From Bacteroidales bacterium (GTDB lineage Bacteria > Bacteroidota > Bacteroidia > Bacteroidales > UBA932): 38,009 nucleotides of DNA. A model generated the notes under the pieces. The model searched no databases. It was given only the letters and a program-made list of their open reading frames with translations, and was not told the origin of the DNA. Within the stretch, counting starts at the first letter, position 1, and each line of letters starts with the position of its first letter. Shown one piece after another: positions 27,309 through 34,512 of the stretch. A program made the translations under genes and the position numbers. Where the stretch lies: NCBI GenBank assembly GCA_024402025.1, contig JAKSJY010000007.1, positions 1 to 38,009 of the forward strand, written 5' to 3'.

Positions 27309-28596
27309 AAGAACATTCCTCAAGACGGGGGCTGCGGCCGCGGCCCTTGCCGGATGCAAAGGTCTGGGCGGAGAGAAGAAAGCGGAAGGAAAGGTTTCGC
27401 AGAACTATCCCGGTGTAAGCCTGCTGGGGTTCGGAGCCATGAGATGGCCGGGAGAGAAGACCGAAGACGGATTCATTGTTGACCAGCAGGCCGTGAATGC
27501 CATGGTGGACAGGGCCATCGAATGCGGGGTCAACTACTTCGACTCGGCCCCTGTCTACCTCGGGGGAACATCCGAGGCGGCTACCGCCACGGCTCTTCTG
27601 AGACATTCCAGAGACGAATACCTGATTGCCACGAAATGCTCGAACATGAGGGGCGACGTCAGTTTCGAGGCCGGAAAGGAAATGTACCTCAAATCGCTCG
27701 ACACCTACAGGACAGACCATATCGACTATTACCTGCTGCACAACCTGAGCGGCGCCGCCGCCTTCAGGAAAAGGTTCGAGGACAACGGCCTGGTGGACTA
27801 TTTCCTCAAGGAAAGGAAAGATGGACGCATACGCAATCTCGGTTTTTCATTCCACGGCGGAAGCGAAGGATTCGACGAGATGCTTGAAATATACAGGCGC
27901 TATGACCTGGATTTCGTCCAGATTCAGATGAACTATTCCGACTGGAGGCACGCCGGAAGGGATGCGAACGCCGAATATATGTATTCGAAACTGGCAGGGC
28001 TCGGAATCCCGGTAGTGATAATGGAGCCCCTGCTCGGCGGCGGACTTGCCGAACTGCCCGCGGGGCTCTATGAGAAATTGAAAGCAAGGGAGAGCTCGCA
28101 AAGCATAGCCTCCTGGGCATTCAGATTCTGCGGAAGTTTCCCAAAGGTGCTTACGGTACTTAGTGGAATGACCTGTATGGAGCATCTGGAAGACAATCTG
28201 AAAACCTTCATGGACTTCAAGCCCCTGGATTCCGGAGAGATGGAACTTCTGGAATACGTGGCCGGGAAACTGGCGGAATTCCCGCTGGTGCCGTGTACGG
28301 GATGCCAGTACTGCATGCCCTGCCCTTACGGCATCGACATCCCGGGGCTTTTCAGTTTCTACAACAAAAACATCAAGGAAGGCACTTACGTGGTTTCCCG
28401 GGAGCAGAAGGATTTCGCCGCGGCCAGACGCAGATATCTGCTTGAATACAGCAAGTCGGTACCGACAGTGCGTCAGGCGGACCACTGCATCGGGTGCGGG
28501 AAATGCCTGCCGAAATGTCCTCAATACATAGACATACCGAAACAGTTGTTGCACATTGACAGATATATAGACAAACTGAAACAAGGGAAATTATGA
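27298..28596 (+). CDS. Tat-exported aldo/keto reductase with C-terminal ferredoxin clusters
   Basis: The 432-residue protein starts with a twin-arginine signal, NRRTFLKTG (3-11), ending in a lipobox (LAGC, Cys20), so it is predicted to be a folded, exported lipoprotein. The aldo/keto reductase barrel has the full tetrad: Asp82, Tyr87, Lys113 and His148. The C-terminus holds two Cys-rich motifs, CTGCQYCMPCP (about 334) and CIGCGKCLPKCP (about 397). Most aldo/keto reductases use cytosolic NADPH; an exported, cluster-bearing form would need another electron source, and the polyferredoxin encoded just upstream (overlap of 11 bases) fits that role. The substrate is unknown. A GGGAGG lies upstream of the start; ATG 27301 is an alternative. 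Confidence 0.88.
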   Translation: MMNRRTFLKTGAAAAALAGCKGLGGEKKAEGKVSQNYPGVSLLGFGAMRWPGEKTEDGFIVDQQAVNAMVDRAIECGVNYFDSAPVYLGGTSEAATATALLRHSRDEYLIATKCSNMRGDVSFEAGKEMYLKSLDTYRTDHIDYYLLHNLSGAAAFRKRFEDNGLVDYFLKERKDGRIRNLGFSFHGGSEGFDEMLEIYRRYDLDFVQIQMNYSDWRHAGRDANAEYMYSKLAGLGIPVVIMEPLLGGGLAELPAGLYEKLKARESSQSIASWAFRFCGSFPKVLTVLSGMTCMEHLEDNLKTFMDFKPLDSGEMELLEYVAGKLAEFPLVPCTGCQYCMPCPYGIDIPGLFSFYNKNIKEGTYVVSREQKDFAAARRRYLLEYSKSVPTVRQADHCIGCGKCLPKCPQYIDIPKQLLHIDRYIDKLKQGKL

Positions 28597-28648
28597 TTTT
28601 TTAAATATTTAATGAAAATATTTTAATATTATATTTTTTAACCTGTTT

Positions 28649-28694
28649 GGGGGATTTTGCTTACAAATTAAAAGCACGATCCCCTATTTTTTTT
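28649..28694 (+). terminator. Intrinsic terminator after the aldo/keto reductase gene
   Basis: GGGGAT (28650-28655) pairs with ATCCCC (28679-28684), and the stem can be extended inward by TGC/GCA. A run of eight T follows at 28687-28694. It closes the polyferredoxin-reductase operon and separates it from the SusC promoter. Confidence 0.65.
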
Positions 28695-28757
28695 CATAAT
28701 CTGCAAATAAAATATGAATATTATATGTATAACAACATCTTACGCCGCTTTCAGTTT

Positions 28758-28789
28758 TTTGGAAATGTGAATTTTTGTGCTCATATTTG
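28758..28789 (+). promoter_or_regulatory. Candidate promoter for the SusC/SusD operon
   Basis: TTTG (28758-28761), a 20-base spacer and CATATTTG (28782-28789) fit the Bacteroidota promoter TTTG-N19-21-TAnnTTTG with one mismatch. Transcription would start near 28795, giving a leader of about 80 bases before the SusC ATG. Confidence 0.5.
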
Positions 28790-28818
28790 CGACTCGCGTG
28801 GACTTGTCACGCAATGAA

Positions 28819-28837
28819 ACTTGAATACAAGTGTATT
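28819..28837 (+). repeat. Inverted repeat in the susC leader
   Basis: AATACA (28824-28829) and TGTATT (28832-28837) form a perfect inverted repeat with a two-base centre. Overlapping it, ACTTG (28819-28823) pairs with CAAGT (28828-28832). It lies between the predicted promoter and the SusC start, so it could be an operator or one of two alternative RNA hairpins. It is short and could be chance in AT-rich DNA. Confidence 0.3.
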
Positions 28838-28877
28838 ACTAAATTATTATTGTTCAACTTTTTTAAATCAAAAACCA

Positions 28878-31847
28878 ATGAAAAAACTCAAAGTGTTTTT
28901 CTCAGTTTTGATGGTCTTCTCTGCCACGCTTGCATATTCGCAGAATATTCAAGTAAAAGGAAAGGTGACGGACGCCTCGACAGGCGAGCCTCTTCCCGGA
29001 GCAGCCATCCTCATCAAGGGCACCCCTGATGGCGTCGTCGCAGACGTAGACGGAAACTACACAGTTTCTGTTTCCTCCAAAGGAACCCTTGGTTTCACAA
29101 CAATCGGCTACAAGGACCAGGAAATTGAGGTCAACGGACGCGCAGTCATCAACGTCAGCCTCGAACCCGACGTCGAGCTCCTCGAAGAGACGATTGTCAT
29201 CGGCTACGGTTCGGCACGCAACATTGCCAACGTTGCAGGAGCCGTTACTACCGTGAAAGCGGACATCGTCAAGAACGCACCCTCATCGTCCGCACTCGAC
29301 AACCTCCAGGGTCAGGTCGCAGGTATGCTCGTCCTTACGAGCACCGGTATGGTCGGAGACAACAGCACCTCCATCACCATCCACGGTACAGGTTCGCTCG
29401 GAGCATCATCCACCCCTCTGTATGTTATCGACGGTGTTCCTTCGACATCTTTCACGATGAGCAACATCAACCCTAACGACATTCAGAACATCACAGTCCT
29501 CAAGGACGCGGTTGCAATTTCCATCTACGGTTCCCGTGCGGCCAACGGCGTCGTCTATATCACGACGAAGAGCGGCTCCTTCAACTCAAAGGCAACCGTC
29601 ACCCTCCGTTCCCAGTGGGGTGTTTCCACCCTCGCAAACGAGCAGTTCTACAAGAACTTCATGAGCGGTGACGAATGGATCGACTTCAACATCCGTTCCG
29701 GAATCATGTCCGCCGCCACAATCGAGAAGAACTTCACCAGCAAGGGATACACCGCAAACACCGAGTGGTACAAGGTATTCCAGAACCTCAATACGCTCCA
29801 GAGCCAGAACGATGTCACCATCGAAGGCGGTTCGGACAAGGTTGCATACGCAATTTCAGGTTCACAGTTCCACCAGGACGGCTCAGCTGTCGGAAACTTC
29901 CTCGACCGCTACACGGCCCGCACCAACATCGTCGCCCATCCCAAGAAGTGGCTCAAGGTCGGTGCCAACGTAGGTCTCTCCCTCACCAAGAACCAGGGGA
30001 ATTCCAGCTGGGGAACCAACTCCGTCAACGGAGGACTTTCATACCTCTGGAACCCTCTGTATCCCATCATCGATCCCGAAACCGGAAAAGAATATGTCAA
30101 CACATATCCCGGCAATATCAGTAATCCTAGGACACGGAAAGCCGCAAACCCTGATATCTATGACGATCTTCTGATAAACGGCAACGTTTTCGTCCAGGTC
30201 GAACCGATCAGAAACCTCATCATCAAGACACAGGTCGGAACGGATACGATTTACGAGACAAACGACTATCTCTCCAAGCCCTCTTACTTCGCCAACAAGG
30301 GAGTCGGCACCCGCTATCTCGAATATAGCCTGAATTCGAACAACACGATTACAAACACAATCGAGTATTCGTTCAATATCGGTCATAACAACGAGTTCAC
30401 CCTTCTTGCCGGACACGAAGGCATCGACAACTTTGCAAACGGCTTCTATGCACAGTCTTCAGGCCAGACCGACGACCGCACGCTTGTCCTCGACAAAGGA
30501 AAGCAGGAAACGTTTGATTTGGGCGAGTCTCTTGCCCAGAGCAGGTTCAACTCGTTCTTCGGACGCCTCGAGTACAACTATGCCAGCAAGTACGTCCTCA
30601 ACGCCACAATCCGCAACGATGCCTGCTCACGCTTCGGAGCCAACAACCGCAATGCCACATTCTGGTCTGTTGGAGCAAAGTGGAATATGATTGGCGAGGA
30701 CTTCGTAAAGGATTCGGACTGGATCGACGACCTCAACTTGAGGGTATCATACGGAACCCAGGGAAATGCAGGTATCGGTGATTACAGTTCGCTCGGACTT
30801 ATCGCATCCTCATTCACCTACGGAGGAGCCTCTTCCTCGTCACTCGCACAGCCCAGCAACCCTGATCTTACCTGGGAGAAGCAGGCAATGTTCATGGCCA
30901 GCGTGGAAGGACGCTTCTACGATATGATCGACCTGGAAGTTTCCTTCTACAACAGGAACACAAGCAATATGCTTATGGACGTGCCCTTCCCTTATACGTC
31001 GGGATTCGAGGAACTGACGTCAAACGTCGGATCTCTTCGCAACACCGGTATTGACATCACTCTCGGAATCGACATCGTCCAGACAAAGGATGCGTTCCTG
31101 CGTTTCAATACGGTATTCAACTACAACAAGGAAACCGTGACCGAACTCTTCCAGGGTCGTCAGAGCTGGGTTATGTCAAACAAAGGCGTCGGCTACAACG
31201 TAGGCAGCCCCGTAAGCTTCTACTATCCTATCTATGCCGGAATCGATCCCGAAGACGGTATGCCTATGTGGTATATCCCCGGCGACGATCCGAACGTCAC
31301 ACAGATGGATCCCGAAAAGGTAACCAAGAGATTCTCCGACAGCCTCGAGCAGAACACCGGCATTTCACGCCACGCCCCCATCTCCGGAGGTTTCGGTCTG
31401 CACGGAGGTTGGAAATGGTTCTCATTCGCAGCCGACTTCTCCTATGTCCTCGGCAAGTACCTCATCAACAACGATCTGTATTTCTACAGAAACCCTGCAA
31501 ACTTCTCCGGATACAACTGCTCGAAGATCTGCTCGGATTTCTGGACTCCGGACAACCGCGATGCTTCCTGTCCTGACTGGGCAAACGGAGGAGCAACCTA
31601 TTTCGATTCACTCATGATCGAGGATGCATCCTTCCTGAGGCTCAAGAACCTCCAGGTGGGCATCAACCTTCCCGTCGAAAACTGGGGATGGAGGACTGTC
31701 AAGGGTCTCAAACTTACCCTTACCGGACGCAACCTCCTCACTGCAACGAACTACTCCGGTATCGATCCTGAGGTCAACAGCAACCTCAGCATCGGTAACG
31801 TCGGCAACTCCAAGCAGTTCCTCGGAGGTATCGAACTTACATTCTAA
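28878..31847 (+). CDS. SusC/RagA-family TonB-linked outer-membrane transporter
   Basis: The 989-residue protein has a signal peptide (MKKLKVFFSVLMVFSATLAYS), an N-terminal carboxypeptidase-regulatory-like domain (about 23-105, GKVTDASTGEPLPGAAILIK) and a TonB-box-like region near ETIVIGYGS. The plug follows, with the family stretches LQGQVAGML and PLYVIDGVP, then the 22-strand barrel ending in a C-terminal Phe. It imports large nutrients across the outer membrane with SusD as lid. The open frame extends 19 codons upstream without signal character, so I use ATG 28878. Arginine is mostly CGC/CGT here, unlike the AGG/AGA of many neighbours, which suggests high expression. The substrate cannot be read from the sequence. 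Confidence 0.95.
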   Translation: MKKLKVFFSVLMVFSATLAYSQNIQVKGKVTDASTGEPLPGAAILIKGTPDGVVADVDGNYTVSVSSKGTLGFTTIGYKDQEIEVNGRAVINVSLEPDVELLEETIVIGYGSARNIANVAGAVTTVKADIVKNAPSSSALDNLQGQVAGMLVLTSTGMVGDNSTSITIHGTGSLGASSTPLYVIDGVPSTSFTMSNINPNDIQNITVLKDAVAISIYGSRAANGVVYITTKSGSFNSKATVTLRSQWGVSTLANEQFYKNFMSGDEWIDFNIRSGIMSAATIEKNFTSKGYTANTEWYKVFQNLNTLQSQNDVTIEGGSDKVAYAISGSQFHQDGSAVGNFLDRYTARTNIVAHPKKWLKVGANVGLSLTKNQGNSSWGTNSVNGGLSYLWNPLYPIIDPETGKEYVNTYPGNISNPRTRKAANPDIYDDLLINGNVFVQVEPIRNLIIKTQVGTDTIYETNDYLSKPSYFANKGVGTRYLEYSLNSNNTITNTIEYSFNIGHNNEFTLLAGHEGIDNFANGFYAQSSGQTDDRTLVLDKGKQETFDLGESLAQSRFNSFFGRLEYNYASKYVLNATIRNDACSRFGANNRNATFWSVGAKWNMIGEDFVKDSDWIDDLNLRVSYGTQGNAGIGDYSSLGLIASSFTYGGASSSSLAQPSNPDLTWEKQAMFMASVEGRFYDMIDLEVSFYNRNTSNMLMDVPFPYTSGFEELTSNVGSLRNTGIDITLGIDIVQTKDAFLRFNTVFNYNKETVTELFQGRQSWVMSNKGVGYNVGSPVSFYYPIYAGIDPEDGMPMWYIPGDDPNVTQMDPEKVTKRFSDSLEQNTGISRHAPISGGFGLHGGWKWFSFAADFSYVLGKYLINNDLYFYRNPANFSGYNCSKICSDFWTPDNRDASCPDWANGGATYFDSLMIEDASFLRLKNLQVGINLPVENWGWRTVKGLKLTLTGRNLLTATNYSGIDPEVNSNLSIGNVGNSKQFLGGIELTF

Positions 31848-31877
31848 CAATTGTTGGGACTTCAAAAAGAAATGAAT

Positions 31878-33422
31878 ATGAAAAATATATTTAAAAGTTT
31901 TCTTCTTGTAGCTGCCGCAGCAACCATCGCTTCCTGCGATTTGAACCTGGCGCCCAATAACGCCATCTCCTACCAGGACGGCGGACAGATTTTCGTCACG
32001 GCAGGCGACGTTACGTCTTTCAGAACCGGCATCTACGGATACTACAGATCCCTTACCACCGGTGCCAGCGACCGCAGCGACTACAACTGGATCATCTCCA
32101 CGGAAGTTATGTGCGACGGTTTCAACGCACATATCGATTATGGCAACCGTTTCGGACTTGTACACCGCGCAAACGAGAAATTCACCGAGAGCGACTACAG
32201 CCCGGAGTATATGTGGGCCTACTATTATTTCGGAATCAAGGATTACAACATCGTGATCGCCGGCTCCGACAACTGCGCAGCCGGGCTTGAGGATGCCGTA
32301 AGGCAGATCAAGGGTGAAGCCTGCTTCTTCAGGGCATCGGCATATCTCGACCTCGCACGCGTCTTCGGAAAAGCATATGATCCCGCAACGGCCGCAACCG
32401 ACCTCTGCGTTCCGCTGATTCTCAAATACAACCCTAACGACAAGCCTGCAAGGGCGACCGTGAAAGAGGTATACGATGCCATCAAGGCTGACCTCGACAC
32501 CGCAGCCGTCTGCCTCGCAGGCGTTGCAGGAAAGGCAAAGGGAAGCGAAGTTACAATCGATGTCGTAAACGCTCTCTATGCCCGCTACTACCTTGACACC
32601 AAGGACTATGCAAAAGCTGCTGAAAAAGCGTCCGCACTCATCGAAGGAGGACTTTATCCTCTTACGACAACTGCTGACGACCTCTTCGACGCATACGTAA
32701 TGGACAGCGGAGATGAATCCATCATTATGCTTTACGCATCCAAGACAGAGCACTCCAACTCGATGGACGAATATGCAGGATATGCGGCAAGCGACAAGAC
32801 TCCGGAAGGATTCGCATACTCCCAGCCCGATTACATCCCTACGAAAAAACTCATCAACGCATACGATGCCGATGATTTCCGTCTTGAAAAATGGTACGGC
32901 GGAGACACGATTGCAGTCAAGGTGGGCGGTGACTTCGTCAAGGGCAAATTCAAAGTTCTCACAAAGTTTGTCGGAAATCCCGATCTTGAGAGCAAGGGTT
33001 ACCCTATGGGACACAATGCATCCAAGCCTCTCAAAATCAGCGAGCAGTACCTTATCGCTGCGGAAGCATATATGATGAACGGAGGAGACAAGACCAATGC
33101 TGCCAAGTACCTCAATGCACTTCAGGTTGCGCGCAACGCCAGCACGACGGATGCAACAATCGGCAACATCCAGAACGAATGGTTCAGGGAGACAGTCGGA
33201 GAAGGACTCCGCATCAGCTGTCTCAAGCGTTGGGGACTCGGATTCTCGGCACGCGAGCCTCAGGATGGAGCAGCTGAAGCCAAGGCTCTTATCGAGGGTC
33301 CTGATTTCATGGACAAGACTGCAGAGGCAGGAGACTTCCAGTTCTGCTGGCCCATTCCCGGATATGAGAGGAAAATCAACGAGAACCTCGTACAGAATCC
33401 CGGATACACAGAGACCGAGTAA
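31878..33422 (+). CDS. SusD/RagB-family nutrient-binding outer-membrane lipoprotein
   Basis: The 514-residue lipoprotein (lipobox TIASC) is the surface lid of the SusC transporter. It has the SusD-like N-terminal region and the TPR-type stretch IKGEACFFRASAYLDLARVFG, followed by LCVPLILKYNPNDKPARATVKEVYD without its last residues, a typical SusD segment. The C-terminus has the RagB features VGEGLRISCLKRWGL and FCWPIPGYE near the end. It begins 30 bases after SusC; ATG 31872 would add two residues. Pairing with SusC is firm; the ligand is unknown. Confidence 0.95.
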   Translation: MKNIFKSFLLVAAAATIASCDLNLAPNNAISYQDGGQIFVTAGDVTSFRTGIYGYYRSLTTGASDRSDYNWIISTEVMCDGFNAHIDYGNRFGLVHRANEKFTESDYSPEYMWAYYYFGIKDYNIVIAGSDNCAAGLEDAVRQIKGEACFFRASAYLDLARVFGKAYDPATAATDLCVPLILKYNPNDKPARATVKEVYDAIKADLDTAAVCLAGVAGKAKGSEVTIDVVNALYARYYLDTKDYAKAAEKASALIEGGLYPLTTTADDLFDAYVMDSGDESIIMLYASKTEHSNSMDEYAGYAASDKTPEGFAYSQPDYIPTKKLINAYDADDFRLEKWYGGDTIAVKVGGDFVKGKFKVLTKFVGNPDLESKGYPMGHNASKPLKISEQYLIAAEAYMMNGGDKTNAAKYLNALQVARNASTTDATIGNIQNEWFRETVGEGLRISCLKRWGLGFSAREPQDGAAEAKALIEGPDFMDKTAEAGDFQFCWPIPGYERKINENLVQNPGYTETE

Positions 33423-33441
33423 TTTTTAATCAAGAAGAAGT

Positions 33442-34419
33442 ATGAAAAAATTATATGGAATTATGTTGGCAGCTGCAGCAATGTTTTCAATTGCTGCCTG
33501 CTCCAACAAAATAGAGTACAACAGGGTGCCGTTCGTTTCCCTCGGTGTTTCTGAAATAAATGTGGATGAAGACACCGTATCCGTAAAGGTTCCCGTCAAG
33601 CTTTACAATGGTGAAGACGCCAGCGTTGCCGTCGTCATACTGCCCGCATCCCAATTCGGAATCGGAACACCGGAGACAGACGCAGTCGCCGGCACCAACT
33701 TCTCAATTGCAGACCCTGCAGACGGAATCATCAAGTTTACCAAGGATGCTTCTGAAAAGGAAATTGTTCTCAACATTACAAAGATTGACGGATACACCGG
33801 AAACCTCAATTTCGTCCTTGCCGTAGAAGGCAAGACGGAAGGCGTCACCGAAGGCGCTTCAAGCATGTGCCTCTGTACAATCAAAGACCTCGACCATCCT
33901 CTGTCTGCGATGTTCGGCAACTGGGCTTGCAACGGTATGACATTCGACGAGGAGACCAAGGGCCTTTACTATGCAGCTTTCCCGTTCACCGTATCACCTT
34001 ACGACGGGGATCCTACGAAGATCTGGATCAGCAACATCGTTCCTATCGGATATTATTACGCTCCAAAGCTGACAAACTGCCAGGTCTATGCCGAGGTTTC
34101 GAATGATATGAAGACCATCAAGATCCCCGTTCCCCAGACCCTTGAGAAGGCGACATTCGACAAGTTGTTCACCGGCGGCGGCATCGACCCTGTGAAACTC
34201 TACAACTGGCCCGGTTTCTGGGATGATGCTACCGGAAACCCCGAACCGGGATACATCACCTTCACCTATGATGAGGGTGAGGACTGCTACTTCACCGACG
34301 ACAGCTGGGGTATTGCAAACGATGATATCATTGCAGATAGCGATTGGCTGTACTATGATTGCAACATCATCACCGATATAGCAGAAGAAGACGAACCGAC
34401 CTGCATCTTCAAACTCTAG
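33442..34419 (+). CDS. Surface lipoprotein with N-terminal Calx-beta-like domain (third gene of the SusCD operon)
   Basis: The 325-residue protein has a lipoprotein signal (lipobox IAAC, Cys20). Residues about 30-135 resemble a Calx-beta or DUF4843-type beta sandwich, with VAGTNFSI followed by an acidic strand and IVLNITKIDGYTGNLNFVL. Residues 150-325 form a second, acidic and aromatic-rich region that I do not recognise. Proteins at this place in SusCD operons are usually surface-exposed ligand-binding lipoproteins. It follows SusD by 19 bases and is closed by a terminator. The binding role is inferred from context. Confidence 0.8.
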   Translation: MKKLYGIMLAAAAMFSIAACSNKIEYNRVPFVSLGVSEINVDEDTVSVKVPVKLYNGEDASVAVVILPASQFGIGTPETDAVAGTNFSIADPADGIIKFTKDASEKEIVLNITKIDGYTGNLNFVLAVEGKTEGVTEGASSMCLCTIKDLDHPLSAMFGNWACNGMTFDEETKGLYYAAFPFTVSPYDGDPTKIWISNIVPIGYYYAPKLTNCQVYAEVSNDMKTIKIPVPQTLEKATFDKLFTGGGIDPVKLYNWPGFWDDATGNPEPGYITFTYDEGEDCYFTDDSWGIANDDIIADSDWLYYDCNIITDIAEEDEPTCIFKL

Positions 34420-34448
34420 AAATTGCCTGCAATTTTGATACATTTCAT

Positions 34449-34472
34449 CCCCGGCTTCAAACAAAGCCGGGG
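34449..34472 (+). terminator. Intrinsic terminator after the SusCD operon
   Basis: CCCCGGCTT (34449-34457) and AAGCCGGGG (34464-34472) form a perfect 9-bp stem with a six-base loop, followed by ATTTTCG. The T-run is short, so termination may be partial and allow some read-through to the protease gene. Confidence 0.7.
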
Positions 34473-34485
34473 ATTTTCGTATATT

Positions 34486-34493
34486 TACATTTG
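34486..34493 (+). promoter_or_regulatory. Candidate -7 promoter element for the protease gene
   Basis: TACATTTG matches TAnnTTTG exactly and lies 19 bases before the protease ATG. The expected -33 position falls inside the terminator hairpin and has no TTTG, so this is a partial match. Confidence 0.4.
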
Positions 34494-34512
34494 AAACCAA
34501 GAGCATACGAAA

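Noticed and set aside
25971..27359. Long open frame on the minus strand opposite the polyferredoxin
   Set aside because: The plus-strand frame has six cluster motifs and membrane helices; the antisense frame has no coherent features.
31608..33014. Long open frame on the minus strand opposite SusC/SusD
   Set aside because: It is antisense to the strongly supported SusC end and SusD, with no recognisable domain; it follows from their codon bias.
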